A DNA stretch of 64,000 nucleotides from Anniella stebbinsi (GCA_029215795.1 JARDYH010000002.1:44996001-45060000); one strand, 5' to 3'; shown: positions 34,560 to 47,604, counted from the first letter of the stretch. Program-made: numbers and translations. The notes: a model not told the origin generated them from the letters alone.

Positions 34560-34905
34560 AGTCACATTTGGGATAGAGGTAGGCACATTGCCCAGTTCAT
34601 AGAAGCCATGTAGGCACATTGTCCAGTTCATAGAAGACGGGGTACTACAGGTAGGCACATTGCCCAGTTCACAGAAGTCATGTAGGCACATTGCCCAGTT
34701 CATAGAAGTCCCCTTCTGGGTAGGCACATTGCCCAGTTCATAGAAGTCCCCTTCTGGGTGGGCACATTGGCCAATTGATAAGAGTCCCCTTCTGGCTAGG
34801 CACATTGGCCAATTAAAAATAAGAGTCCCCTTCTGGGCAGGCGTAGGCACATTGGCCAATTAATAATAAGAGTCCCCTTCTGGGTAGGCATAGGCACATT
34901 GCCTG
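34560..34905 (+). repeat. Second minisatellite of copy A (TAGGCACATTG units)
   Basis: About ten units built on 'taggcacattgcccagttca' plus 'tagaagtccccttctggg', with later units changing to 'gccaattaataataagag'. The 132-codon minus frame at 34859-34461 is produced by this array and is not a gene. Confidence 0.85.
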
Positions 34906-35719
34906 GACCAAAGTCTCAAAAAACAAAAAAACAAAAACAAAAATCAAAAACAAAAAACAAATGCGTGAGGGGGATACTTCTGCCGTCCCTCACTAACAGA
35001 CTCCACGAGGAGCAAACCCAGGGGACGTAAAAATATAGGAATCTCTCTCAAGGCTCCCTAAAGCAGTCCCTCCAGTCCAGACTGGAACCATTGGCTGGAG
35101 CAGTGTCTTTCAAAAAGAAATAAAAAATGTATGAGAGGGAGAGACAGGCACCCCAAAACTGCCCCCAGCAGCAACAGCATCTCTCCTAGACCCAGAGCCA
35201 CCTCACCCAAGGCCGAGTTTCATCCTGCTATAAAGTAGAAAATGATTGCAACAAAATAGTATGCTTTGCCCACAGTTTATGACTTTGTGTGCTGCTTTGA
35301 CCACACAGATCCTGTGTAGCAGACTAGACACAGCAACAGCACACTCACAGTCAATCAAGCAAACACACACACCCAGAGAGAAAGAGGGAGATAAATATAA
35401 TTTTTTAAAAATATAATATATTTCTGGATTTTTTAAAGAAAGTTCAACAGGGCAGAGGACAAATACACTCCCCCTCAGTCACAGTACCCCCACTCATGCT
35501 AAGTACCTAACCCCAACCAGAAAATGTACTATAAAAATAAAAATTATAACTCAAAGTCTCAAACACACAGGCAGCAATGCACAGGCAAACGAACCTGAGA
35601 CACAAAGATGCAAGAGATTACAATGAATCTCCAACAATTCGCCACCAAGACCCAGGAGCCAGGACAGAGCTCCAACAAATCCACCCTTCTCCCCTCAACG
35701 CCTAACTCCCAACAGAGCC

Positions 35720-35840
35720 TGGAACACCAAGTGTAGGGGTTTTATGCGGGGATATCTGCCCTGCTCCAACATTGTGATTGGCTCCTGCTGGAATCCTTGC
35801 TGCACGATTGGTCACTGAAACTGTCAGTCTCATCAAGCAC
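35720..35840 (-). promoter_or_regulatory. Promoter-like segment of copy A
   Basis: On the minus strand, in order: GACCAATCGTGCAGC, AGCCAATCACAATG (two CCAAT boxes about 30 bp apart) and, about 40 bp on, GCATAAAACC (TATA-like). The same trio occurs at the matching position of copy B. Function is inferred from motif arrangement only. Confidence 0.35.
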
Positions 35841-36058
35841 ACTCCATCTTCTAGCTCCGTCCATGTGGCAGCAAAAGAGAAAGAGCCTCCCGATAATACG
35901 ACAAAATATGATAATTATCATTGGAATTTCTATCGTTTCCAATAATTATCATTGGATTCCTTATGATTTCCTATCGTATCGTTATTGTTAAATGGAGACA
36001 CGATAGAGAGCATATCGTATCGTTATTGGTGATTTTAACGATATGTTGCACATCCCTA

Positions 36059-36439
36059 ATATCTACATCTTCAAAGGTACAGATTGAATTTTATTCACAA
36101 GTAAACTACATAATCAAAGCAACTATATGGAGGTGATACAACCTACGTTTAAAATTGCAGCTGGAGACTCAATGTTTCCTCCACTTGAAAAAAAATACCC
36201 TGCATATTATTTAAATCATCACCATCATCACATTTTCTCTGCCATGGCCATGCCATCATTTTGGCCAAGAGTGAATGTGGATCACAGGTCACATGCTGCT
36301 CACACCTGCTTTAGATAGATCCGTATAATGGGTTTAGCTTACAACACATCTCTCTGACAAGCAAATGCTGCATAACCCGGGAGATTATGATATAGGGGAG
36401 CATTCATATGTATGATCCAACACTACTAGGAAGGCTGTC
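36059..36439. other. Unassigned sequence
   Basis: Short CAT repeats at 36208-36230. Nothing else recognised. Confidence 0.3.
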
Positions 36440-37353
<914 letters not shown>

Positions 37354-40300
37354 AAGAGAAGAGGGGGAGGAGCTTACACTCTGATACACATACAAGTCTG
37401 AACAGCTTTGTGGTGGAATTTGGACACCCTTGACAAGCATGAGTTTTTCTCATTCACACATCACCTTGTCCCCATACATATCTGCCATCACAATATGAAA
37501 ACGTTAAGCCACATAGTTTCAAAGAAGTCTCTGCAAATCATATTTTAGAAATTAGCCACTGAGAATATAACTGCTTTTTGGATGGGGAAACCTTTGGCAA
37601 TTGTCAATTTAATGAAAGTTCAATTACTTCCCCCCCTCCCCCATCTAATTGAGACTTCCATGCTGGACAGACTTCATGTGGCTCTGTGGGTACAAAAGAA
37701 GAAGAAAAATGCCTACAACTGTTTTGGTTCGGCTATCACCAAAGGACATTTAAATGAATGCCCCTTTTAATTTGGTGTTCACTTGATTTTCACAACATTG
37801 TTGCTGCTGCACCACACCATGTGTACATTCCTGATAAGTCTGCTCCCTCTTTTTTGGAAGTTTGCACTGCTGACCTTGCATTCATTTGCAATGGAAAGGC
37901 TGCTGCTGGCTGCAACAGATTAATATGAGCTCTGATCATGTTGTTTTTGATTAAGGTCCTGAGGTTACAAAAATGTAATTTGTACCCCACAAGGTGCCAT
38001 AGTATGAACAGTGACAGCAATTAATCCTTCGCCTGCTGATGACAGTGATAAAATACCTGCTGCCTCTAATAACTTTATTCAGGTTCCAAAAGGAAAATTT
38101 ACCTTCCCCCATGAATTATGAAAAGGGGGGGTTGGACTTTGCATCAGCCTGAAAGATTTTTGATCTTTGAAGTTAATGATTCTCCTTTATTAAAAAAAAA
38201 ATCCATTTATTGAGAAATGTTTCAATAACATCTTTGCCTTTCTCATTTGAGGTATTAAAAAAAACAGACTCTCATCCCTGATCCTAGATAAATAAATGAG
38301 ATGGGATTTGAGGAAGCTTAATTAAAAAGAGGCACAAAAAAAATAATAAAAATGCCTTGAGGAAAAAGAATTTGCTCATGTCAAGACAACTCACTATATG
38401 ATTGAAATGAATAAGTTTCTAAAGAAAGAACAAAAAATATTATTTCTCCCCCTTCAAAAACAGACCCATCCAATTCAGGTTTTCAGTAAAAAGGTATTTT
38501 TCGACATAATGTACACCTACAGTACTGAAATGAAGTTGAGAAGGATGAAGTGTACCAAGAAAACTCCATGCGCTCCAGTGGAGATTCACTGAGCATGGTA
38601 AGGCTTGATCCTGGCAAATATTTTGAGAACGTAACTAAAGCAAAAGATGATTGCCTTGCCTTGATACTTGATAAGGAGATACTTATGCAGAAGCAGAATC
38701 ACTTGCTAGATCATGAAATGTGCATGGATCTGATGTGCATCCTAATGCACATCTTTACACAGATGTTGACTATCTGCACTGATTGTGCATCTTCATCCCT
38801 GTTTATAAATGCTCCATTTACATGTGACCAGAGCTGCATCATGTGCATATATTTTATTTGGCAGTCATTTGTCAATGATTTTGTGCAAGCATTCCAACGT
38901 TACAGTTCTATTCTGTACAGTGTAATCTTGACAAGTTCCCCAATTACTATTTATTCTATTTACTCATTTTGCATACTAAGATAAGACCCTGAAGATAAAT
39001 TCTGTGGTGTTGAAAACGTTGATGCGTTAACTTATAGGCAGTAGCCTACCATCTTACATAACATGCCCAGATCCAGAGTTATGTATGTATTCTGATGCTC
39101 ATACTGAGCACACTTGCCAATCACTTCATTGGTGAGGTCAGCTCCCTGTACTCATATATTTGGATGACATCCAATAGCATGTTGGCAGAAGGGAGTTCCA
39201 AGAACTCCTCTTTTCCCCAGCAGCCTCCAAAGTCCTTTGAAAATGCTACATAAAGAGTTGGGGGACTCTCTTCAATGGGGTGAACTGGGATATTGAAGCT
39301 GAGAGGGTAAGGAGGAATAACCCCCCCCCAAATCAGGTGGAAGCACCTTATACAAGCTGGAACTCCACCCATGAAAGGTTATCTCCACTCAATTTGGGGG
39401 GAGCCCCCTGTTCCCCCTCATCTCACCATGCCACAGCCCACCCCATCTAGGAGCTGTTAGAGGAAAGGAGAGGTAGGAAAGTTGTCTTCCTGGAACTCTA
39501 TCCCACCACTGCAATGCTGGGTGTTGCCTATTGTATACATGGTACTATCCCACCACTGCAATGAATGGGGATTCCTTTGCAAGCAAGAGAGCTCTTTATG
39601 TCCATTAGAGCCTCATTATATGTAAGGAGTTGCTCCCTCAGCATGTCTAGTATATGTTCTGGAAACTGCATTAACAGTTATTTGCCATTTACTTGGCAAA
39701 TACACATCTCTAAATATTTTTAAAAAAGAAGAACGTTAAAAAAAAGATGTGCAGCGACATGTAAGAACATTGGAAGCCATGGGCTGCATGTTTCCCATGA
39801 GTGTGAACATTTCTTAGTGCTGTAGTGAGCATGTGAGTCAGTCAGCATGTAAGTCCTCAATCCCCAAGGTAACATTTCCTAGAGCACCTTCTGTCCCACC
39901 TCTGGTAAATGGCACAGAGTATGGTAAGGGCCGTCAGGAAGTTCCCCAGGGCACTCTGTGGCAGTAACTGAAGTCCCTTGGCCATGGCACATGGTGATGA
40001 TGTTATTGCTGAATCCCAGGGTCCAGGGCCCAATCCCCTCCCAGGTTCAGGTTAATTTTCAGGCTTTCACAGATGCTCTCCTTATCCTGGATTGGATCTG
40101 AGTTTACTGTTCAGTCAAACAATTTGATCAGGAAATGATCCACATAATATACAATTTGTCTGCGTTCAACAATAGGTAGGCTATTAATTACATATTTCTT
40201 TTTAGATTTTGATAGATCCCTAAAGAGAAGCATATGATTAGTATGTTACCTATAAGTGAATTACAAAAGCCAGCATTTACAAAACCAGGAAACACAAAAT

Positions 40301-40690
40301 AGCTGACAACCCCAATGGAGGATACTAATGCAGTCATACAATAGCAGACAGGTGTCAGGCTGATAACACATAAACAACATTGCCCCTTTTACACTGCATT
40401 AGGGCATTTCTGAATGTACAGTGACAGCATAGCTGAGTATCTGCATTCTATTGATGTGTGCATTGAAAGCTTTCTGCATGAATAAGGGTCACTATTGATT
40501 TTACAAGAAGCAACAAAAAGCAGATGCATGAGTAAAGCTAAGCTTGCACATTTTATTCTATCATTTCTTGTAACTGTGACAAAGAAACTCCTGCACATCC
40601 TTTGCCAGAGATAATCCTATTACATTGGAAATGTAACCCCAGCACCATCATTCCCTGTGACAAAGACTGATCTATCTTCTGAACAGTTTA
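37354..40690. other. Long repeat-poor stretch, no gene seen
   Basis: The longest part of the window without a recognisable transposable element. It contains A- and T-runs (38190, 38338) but no LINE, SINE or MITE landmark. 37860-38110 has a dense set of transcription-factor-like words (see findings). Open frames at 38398-38984 and 39121-39372 have no motifs or splice context. Confidence 0.4.
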
Positions 40691-40769
40691 CATCTATTGG
40701 AAAAGTTATATGGAGTTATATGGAGCTCCTGTGATCCAGCATTAAACTGGACAAAACACACTCATGACG

Positions 40770-40885
40770 TCAAGTCACCAAGAGTGGCTGTTTGTGGAAC
40801 TGGAGCATGCTGCCATCAGTATGTTGATGACACAGAACTCTCTCTTCCTATGACATTTGAATCAGGTGTGGAATTTCATCTCTGT
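40770..40885 (+). pseudogene. L2 reverse-transcriptase scrap with a YVDD box
   Basis: Plus-strand frame reads CCHQYVDDTELSLPMTFESG, clearly the region around the L2 catalytic box (HQYADDTQLYLSF in the family; HQYADD in the 7-kb copy). Only about 35 codons are recognisable; both sides have decayed. YADD has become YVDD, which is a tolerated variant in some reverse transcriptases but here is just drift. Confidence 0.72.
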
Positions 40886-40997
40886 GGAATTATCTACCAG
40901 TCGATAACAGGAAGGTGCCAACATTGATCTGTTTTCAGCATAGTAAAAGTGAAAGTGAAAATGAAAATGAAAGACCAGTCACAGTTTTGGTGGTATA

Positions 40998-41029
40998 ACA
41001 GAGAGAGAGAGCGAGAGAGCGAGAGAGAG
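40998..41029. repeat. (GA)n microsatellite
   Basis: GA run with CGA interruptions. Confidence 0.85.
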
Positions 41030-41299
41030 CTATCAGAATTAATTGAAATAAATGGGACTAAAGTTAGACTAACATCTATAACATTTTATAGATATTATGT
41101 ATGTGAGCTGAACTAAAAAAGAAAAATCTGAGGTTTTTTTCTCTGGAAAAAAGGCAATGACATAGCAACAGATGGGAAGGGAAAAAATCAAAAGGAGAAT
41201 TGAGAACATTTCAAAAACATTCGGCTACAAGGGGCTTAAAAGGAGGACTTTAGAGGGGTAAAAGGGTAAAGGGGTACTGCACCCTCACTGATTCCAATC

Positions 41300-41505
41300 C
41301 ACAAGTGATACCCATCACTTGTGCAACAGAGATTTGGAGGCTTCCAAGAGCAATCAGAAATGAGTAGAACTGCTTATTTCTGGAACAGGTCAGGTCAGTG
41401 GAGCTAGCAAGAGGGAGCTCCGCAGACATGTCCAGATCCAGAAATGACAATTTCTGCTCATTTCAAGGCCTCCTACATCTCTGTTCTGCAAGTGGTGTGT
41501 CCCGC
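41300..41505. mobile_element. Imperfect foldback, about 60-bp arms
   Basis: 'cacttgtgcaacagagattt' and 'ggaggcttccaagag' at 41317-41355 are matched in reverse complement by 'acatctctgttctgcaagtg' (41475-41494) and 'caaggcctcc'; 'gcttatttctgg' pairs with 'ccagaaatgacaatttctgc'. Likely a decayed MITE; no duplication read. Confidence 0.55.
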
Positions 41506-41799
41506 TTGCACAAAGAAATTGGTATGAGAGGCACTTGTGTAATGGTATTGGTGGGAGTGGCTGCACATTTGTGCAATGCCCTCCTTGTATTTGTAAATTT
41601 GTACAATGGCCCCCTTGGATACTGCCCTAGTAGAACAATGGTAGAATATTTTTTTAAAAAGGCATTCCTTCTTTAATTAAATGGCAATGGAGCTCCAACA
41701 CGCCATGACTGTCTGTCTGCCATTTTACTCTGCAAGGCCTTCCATGGAATGAAACTATATCATAACCTAGTGTTTTTTCCAGAAACAGTGTTGGGATGG

Positions 41800-42150
41800 G
41801 AAGAAAAAGATGGCAGTTGAAGAGAAATCTTCAACAGAACTAAATGAGTTTGGATGGATTCTGTGGACTTGCAGACCATTTTTCAACCCTTCAGGAGTTT
41901 TGTCATGAAATAATGTACATTTTGTTGTGAAAAAATGTAAACTTAAAATTGTCAAAAATGTGCATTTCTTCCATAGGCTAAAACATGAAAATGCATTGGG
42001 GGGGGGGGATTTTCACATTTGCACATTGCGAATTTGGAAACTGAAACAAAAAAAACCCTGATTCCATCAATAGGCAAGCAACGGAAGGAAAGGTGCCTGG
42101 AAATCTGCAAAACACAGACTGAATGGATTTTATACAATTCGTACATCCTA
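41800..42150 (-). mobile_element. AAATGTGCA-family MITE
   Basis: 'aaaaatgtgcatttcttcca', 'ggctaaaacatgaaaatgca' and the terminal 'tcgtacatccta' (inverted TAGGATGTACGA). G-run at 41998-42009. Left boundary uncertain. Confidence 0.55.
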
Positions 42151-43280
42151 GTTCCCATAGACCTATGTCTCAATGCCGTGTCCTTCCAAGAAAGGCCGCC
42201 CACTGACCACCAATTCTTGTAACTCCTTCACAACAATGGAGTAATAGAATTTAAAGAAAACACCTTTAAAAAAGAAAAAAAAAGATCCATTCCATTGCTG
42301 CTTTCTTGGTTAATGTCCTGGACCTGAATATGTTTTGAGTTTTTTATCCTCCTCCCCTGAAAACTTACCGGGATGCCCCCCCCCACAAGATCCCTCCAAC
42401 TTACAATGGGACCATGAAAGTAGGGAGGATTTTTTGGTTCATCCTATAATACAATGAAGCAGCCCTATTATATAAGTGGCTTGTGCAAGAACTCAAGCTA
42501 CACATTTAAGATATATGAAGGTCAATACTACAAAATTAAATAAAATTAAATATTATACTGAAAAACTAAAGCTCCAGCTGTAATACTTTCAGTACCCATA
42601 CATCTTCCACGGCCATGAATGAAATATTTTATCCCCATCTGTAAAATATAGATCATTAGATCCTACTGGACAATATTAGCTGAAGGATAGCATCAAATCA
42701 ATGCTCAGAGGGAGAGTAAAATATCTTTATCAGACCACATTTTTACTGGGATTATTTTACTGTCACTCTGAATTTAGACTTTAATGAAGCAGCATGCCTA
42801 CTTAATTTGAATTAACCCTGTGTATTCATGTGCGTATGTGTGTGGGGAAATCACATATTTCTAGATTTTATGTGACAAATTCTGTGTTACTTGAAAAAAT
42901 ACTTGAAAGCCTTCACTTACCTCTTCCTAGCTTGTGTGAGATAGCTCCCAGATGATACAGGATAGCATAGGATGTAATTTAGCCTCTCCCAATAGCAACA
43001 AAAAATTACGATAATACCAAAGGGGCATCCATGAACCGTAGTAGTAGAGTACCAGAACGAATGCTGCAATTGCCAGACCATTTATTCTGGAACAATGCCA
43101 CTGAAGTTAATGAAACCATTCAAACATAAGTGATTTGAAGGCTGCAGGTTTAATAGTTTATTCTCATTCCTTCCATCTGTAGGGAGGGACCTGCTGAAGA
43201 CCTACAAGTGTATAGCAGAGTTCTGCAGTGCTAGGAAAATATACTGGGGCCTGTGCTTTTAAAAAACTTTGATGTATGAA
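42151..43280. other. Unassigned; contains a conserved-looking block
   Basis: No repeat recognised. 42590-42830 is AT-rich without simple repeats (see findings). Confidence 0.35.
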
Positions 43281-43540
43281 TAGGGATGAGTGAAACTGTC
43301 AGCTCCCCTTTCTTGCACATTCAAGGTGTTGTTGTTGTTCTTGTTGTTGTTTTTAAATACCAAGGTTTTCTCTTTCCTTAATATGAAGAATTTTGTGGAG
43401 TTTTGTTAAAAAAGAAAATGACCTGAAACACAATTCTCCTCCATGTGCTAAGGAGCTTGTCAGAAGAGGGGGGGGGGTAACCCTAATTCAGCACAAATAT
43501 TGTTGAATTCACAGACATTTAAGAGTACTACTACCTCCAG
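43281..43540 (-). mobile_element. TAGGG-tipped MITE fragment
   Basis: Starts TAGGGATGAGTGAAACTGTC; 'ctaattcagcacaaatattg' recalls 19708-19735. (GTT)n at 43327-43352. Confidence 0.45.
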
Positions 43541-43552
43541 TACCTGAGGCAG

Positions 43553-43605
43553 TCAGCCTATGCTGGGGAACATGGGTGGTAGGGTGCTGTTGAGTTTAGC
43601 TTGAA
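43553..43605 (+). mobile_element. CR1 3'-UTR fragment
   Basis: 'gctggggaacatgggtgg' and 'agggtgctgttg' match 52948-52982. Confidence 0.55.
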
Positions 43606-44488
43606 AGTAAAACTAATACCATATTACTAAAGGTACCTAACAATATCTTTATTCAGTTATGCCTTTGTTTCAAGTATGCTGCAAAGATTTGCTGCCAAGC
43701 TACTCTTAGGGCCAAGCTAAATATTCCTTTAATCACACATAACTGAGCTATGCATGACTGTTTATCCTACTCTCCAGCAAGCATGAACAGCCCTGATTCA
43801 GCTTTGGACCATGGTGCTTTGGAAGAGGAGGATTAAAGCTCCCCCCTCACCAATTTTTATCCCCAAATCTCCACCACTACCACAGAGAGGTTAAAAAAAG
43901 AGAAAAAACTGACTGGAATAAATGAAGACTTGCCCCCCTTTATTCATGCCCCTGATGGGGGGCATTTAGGAATGAAAATAGGGGTAGGAAGCTTAAACTG
44001 AGTTCCCGATGTGGAGGATCTGGGAATGAAAATGGGAGTAGGAAGCCTAAACTGAATTCCAGGGACTTGTTATGCATTTTCTTTTGTTTTAGCTGTAATT
44101 CGTAAAAATGGAGATTGGGACACAAATTGTGCAAATGTGTACAATTTGTGGAAATTATGACTGTAATTACAGCTGGGATTTGTGAAAATTATAATTCCAT
44201 AATTTATGGAAATTGCTCCAGCTGGCCTGACTTATTACACATCGAGTTAAGCCATCTGGTGGAAGACAGAATGGATTCTGGAGTGGGGGGGGGGGGTAAG
44301 CCAACAAAAGCTAATTGAGTTCCACCCCAACCAGATTCCTCCAATATCCCTGTACACAGTCTCCAAGGGTGGAGCTCTGGACAACATGGTGGTCATGTGG
44401 TGGAGACATATGGGACAACTGATGGAGTTGTGGACAATATATTTACTTTGTTCTGGTGTTCCAAGATTGTATCTTCAAAATATACACA
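43606..44488. other. Unassigned sequence
   Basis: A short direct duplication ('ggaatgaaaataggggtagg' at 43969 and 'gggaatgaaaatgggagtag' at 44022) is the only pattern. No gene. Confidence 0.35.
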
Positions 44489-44502
44489 ATTCCTATGATA
44501 CA

Positions 44503-45467
44503 TATCTTGGTTCAAATGTATACAATTGGAACAATGGACACAGGATTGGAAAAAGAAAAATAAGGATTGTAGAGATAACACGAGATTTGAAGATTTAATA
44601 GAATCAAGAGAAAAGAAAGGGGAAAATAAAAGCAAAAAAGGTATGATAAGTGAAATCTATAAAATACTGATAGAGGATGGAGACCAACGGGATTCTCTTA
44701 AAACAATATGGGAAGATGATTTAACAATACAAATCAGTGATTATAACTGGGGGAGGATTTGGGATTCAAGAATGCTAAAGTTATTATCAGTTAGGATAAA
44801 AGAGAATTATTACAAAATAATTTGGAGATGGTATTTAACACCAGCAATATTACATCAGATAGATAAGAAAATTTCAAAGAACTGTTGGAGGGGATGTCAG
44901 AAGGTTGGAACATATTTTCATATGTAGTAGACTTGTGAGTATGTACAAAATTTTTGGAAAAGGGTGTTTAAAGAAATAATTGAAATAATGGGAAGCACTG
45001 TGGAAGCAAGTCCAAAACTGGCTCTACTCTCAATTTGGGATAAAGGAATTGGGAATCAAAATATGAGGGATTTGATTAACAACCTCCTGACACCCGCTAG
45101 ATTAATGATAGCTAAGAATTGGAAAATACAAGGGAATTATACAATAGAAGAATGGTATAAAGAAATATGGGATATTGCGCTTAATGATAAATTAACATGT
45201 AATATAAAAGTAAAGGGGATTATCCAAGAAGAATGATTTTGAAAATATATGGTGGCCATTTTTGGAATTTGTATTAATAAAGGGGAAAGATTGTACACCT
45301 TTAAAAGATTCTTTACAATTTTGGAAGAATGTATAATGTAAAAGAATAAAAGAAGGTCTCATTGGGGTAGGGGAGCACGGAGGGGGGAGGTTGTCAAGGT
45401 TTTGTTAGTATTTTATGTTATGGTTATATTTTATGTTGAAAAATAAACATTATTATTAAAAAAAACC
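44503..45467 (+). mobile_element. 5'-truncated L1 LINE with 14-bp duplication
   Basis: Exact 14-bp duplication ATTCCTATGATACA at 44489-44502 and 45468-45481. The element ends with 'gaaaaataaacattattatt' and an A-run (45459-45465), preceded by a short G-rich 3' UTR (GGGGTAGGGGAGC, GGAGGGGGGAGG). Same lineage as the copy at 638-1314 but inserted on the opposite strand, with about 290 bp more of its 5' side retained. Confidence 0.93.
44526..45270 (+). pseudogene. L1 ORF2 C-terminal region, double TGG to TAG
   Basis: Two frames in the same phase cover the L1 ORF2 C-terminus. The first (44526-44927) has RIKENYYKIIWRWYLTPAIL, ISKNCWRGCQKVGTYFHM and then two consecutive TAG codons (44925-44930). 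In the sister copy at 0.8 kb these positions are the two Trp of HMWWSC. Reading resumes with TCEYVQNFWKRVFKEIIEIM and continues to EEWYKEIWDIALNDKLTCNI. It stops at 45234-45236; the conserved end (cf. MILEKYGLPFWNMF) is found in another frame, so there is also a frameshift. Zinc-knuckle Cys and His are retained. Confidence 0.9.
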
Positions 45468-45481
45468 ATTCCTATGATACA

Positions 45482-46121
45482 AGATCATCTGCGGACCTAC
45501 ACACATTGGTTTTTTGTTGAATAAATTTGTGTTTTACCATGGATTTCTGAATCAAAAAGATCAGACTATTGGAACCCTGATCTATGAATCTCTGCCAGTT
45601 CAGTCCTGCCAAAATATTTTTCTCCTGTTGACTTCATTGGGTTGTAGATTAAGCCATAAAGTAGTAAAGCTTTCACTAGAGTCAAGTGTTATTAAAGCCT
45701 AGCAAACTCTTTTACTTCACCATTGCTTTCCAGTAGTGCAATACAGCCCACTATCAAACTAAAATCTATACCATTTGCAGTGAGATTTAGTACACTTCCT
45801 TTTAAAAATAAAAATAGTTATTCTTTAGAGAGAGAGAGAGAGAGAGAGAGAGAAGGAGCTAAATTAAATTATTTGCAAAACAGCTTTCACTGCCCATGTA
45901 CATAATAACAGCATATAATTACACTCTAAGGTCTGTAAATGCCCACACACCTGTTTCAATAATAAAGAAGGTATTTTCAGCTGAGACTTTTAAAAGCCAT
46001 TGAAAGTTGCTAGTAGCACAATGAGAATGCATTAATTTATAGTTACGGAGTTGTCCAGTAAAGTGAGCAGACTCAAAATGATAATAATATTAGCACTACT
46101 GCTGCTGATTCGAGTTAACAC
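45482..46121. other. Unassigned; (GA)n at 45828-45854
   Basis: Apart from the GA microsatellite nothing is recognised. Confidence 0.4.
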
Positions 46122-46735
46122 TGGGCTCATCTACACTTTCAGCTCTTTCGAGAGGGAGGAGGGATTCCCACTTCTGGCATTCTGGAGGAGGGATTCCCAC
46201 TTCTGGCATTGTTGCTCACAGGGCACACGCGAGGCAATTTCCCCACAAGTAAAGGAGAGCTGTTGAGGGAGGACATGTGCCCCGTGACAGCGCTTCTGAT
46301 GTGTATCGGCAGAACTGGGCAGGACTAGACAGATGGGTATGGACGCAGAATTTTTTTAAAATAGCTCCTTCGAGATGCGCACAAGTGCAAACACACAGCA
46401 ACACAGGGGGGATATGTACTTTGTCGAAATTGCGCTATTGCACATTGTAAAAAAAAAGAAGAGTCAGTTGGCAATGAAACATGGCGATGCCCATGTGCTC
46501 TCCCGACAGTGGGTTGGCTGTTTGCTGAGCCAGGAACTCACGAACGGGGGGCACACAAGCCAGACTTTGAGATTGTAGTGAGAGGTGGGGAAAAGCTGCT
46601 ACAAAACCAGTCAGCGATATTCAGGAAAAACTGAGCAGTCGTCCCAAGATCACTGTGGGAGTAGGTGAAGATCATGTGGCCCGGTAGGAAAGACCTTGAT
46701 ATTATTCTGGAATAAATGGCTGGTGTAGATGGCTC
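46122..46735. mobile_element. CpG-rich element with ATCTACAC tips
   Basis: Tips GGGCTCATCTACACTTTC and, from the right, GGAGCCATCTACACCAGC. Interior is GC- and CpG-rich compared with the flanks (cacacgcgaggc, gtgacagcgcttc, cgaacgggg). A 26-bp block with 'ggagggattcccacttctgg' is duplicated in tandem at 46156-46208. Similar in tips and composition to 14115-14674 but not obviously the same interior. No exact duplication at the flanks. Confidence 0.6.
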
Positions 46736-47029
46736 CTTTGTTTCATATCGGAATAAACGAAGCCCAGAAATCCACAGTTTTATGTTTTCTGCCCAGAGAG
46801 TTTTTAATCTAATAATTGGGCCCTATAAACCAGTTCACACATGTGAACAAGGACCTTTTGCCCACATAATATTGGCCATGCAGACTCAGTCCAAGACAGG
46901 CTGAGGCAGCAATTCTAGGCCTCACAAAAGCAATGGCAATCTGCTGCCCTCTTAACACTATTGAAAAACTGCTGCTTGTAGCAGCAACTTCACACCAACC
47001 ATGCTCCTATATAAGGCATTGCATAAACA

Positions 47030-47100
47030 TGAGAACACAAGAGCCATGCTTGATCACATCCAACCAAGGGTCCATCTAATCTCACATTGTGCTTCTTATT
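47030..47100 (-). mobile_element. CR1 3'-end fragment
   Basis: 'catgagaacacaagagccat' and 'aagggtccatctaat' match 59126-59175 in the same orientation. Confidence 0.65.
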
Positions 47101-47335
47101 TTCCCCAGTATTTTAACTTTCCTTTTTAAAACTGTATTTTAAATCTCTATAAATCTCTACATTGTTGCTCTGTTTTACCCTGGTTGTACTTTAATATTGT
47201 ACTTTTATGTTGTGTTTTATACTGTTGTTTGTTTTATTCTTCGATTCGTATTTGATGGTTTAAACTTTTGTGAACCGCCCAGAGGGCTTTCGCTATTGAG
47301 CAGTCTAAAAATGCAATAAATAAATAAATAGCCTA
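47101..47335 (+). mobile_element. L2 LINE 3' UTR
   Basis: T-rich 3' UTR followed by 'gtgaaccgcccagagggctt', 'cgctattgagcagtctaaaa' and a (TAAA)n tail: the plus-strand form of the ends at 6003 and 19040. Coding part missing. Confidence 0.8.
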
Positions 47336-47604
47336 CTGATCCCTTGCCCTTCCCCCACAACAGTTATCCCTCCATAAATGTGTCTCAACTAGGGATGTGC
47401 ATCGTATCGTTAAAATGTACGATAACAATACGATATGCTCTTTATCGTGCATATGATTAACGATAACAATACGATAGGGAAACCTATGATAGTTATCGGA
47501 GCTGATAAAAAATCCTACGATAATTATCGTATTTTATAGTTTTATCAGAAGTCTCTTTCTCTTTTGCCGCCACATGGACAGAGCTAGAAGGTGGGGTGTG
47601 CTTG

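Larger units (their letters stand above)
32893..36058 (-). mobile_element. CGATA-tipped hAT-like element, copy A (3.2 kb)
   Basis: Inverted, longer copy of the element at 47390-49956. Right tip, read inward, TAGGGATGTGCAACATATCG; the left tip is degenerate (acatgtgcacgccc). Both ends carry clustered TATCG/CGATA words. Collinear landmarks with copy B in reverse: 'aaggcctaaagcttcttaat' (33078), 'cagggcctcattgggccagg' (33644 and again 34398), the GGCAAATAAA array, 'tggaaccattggctggag' (35082) and the CCAAT segment (35760-35815). The region 33640-33890 is partly duplicated at 34390-34560, explaining the extra length. No protein-coding frame; candidate duplications at the flanks do not match clearly. 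Confidence 0.8.

Noticed and set aside
34461..34859. 132-codon frame with internal peptide repeats
   Set aside because: It is the translated minisatellite of the CGATA element; repeat periodicity explains the open frame.
32893..36058. 8-bp duplication around copy A
   Set aside because: The left tip is too eroded; candidate flanks do not match at more than chance, so no duplication is claimed.
40697..40927. 76-codon frame as a host gene
   Set aside because: The only recognisable part is an L2 reverse-transcriptase scrap with a YVDD box.
46122..46735. 5-bp duplication around the CpG-rich element
   Set aside because: The best alignment (CACTG/CTTTG) matches only 3 of 5 bases.
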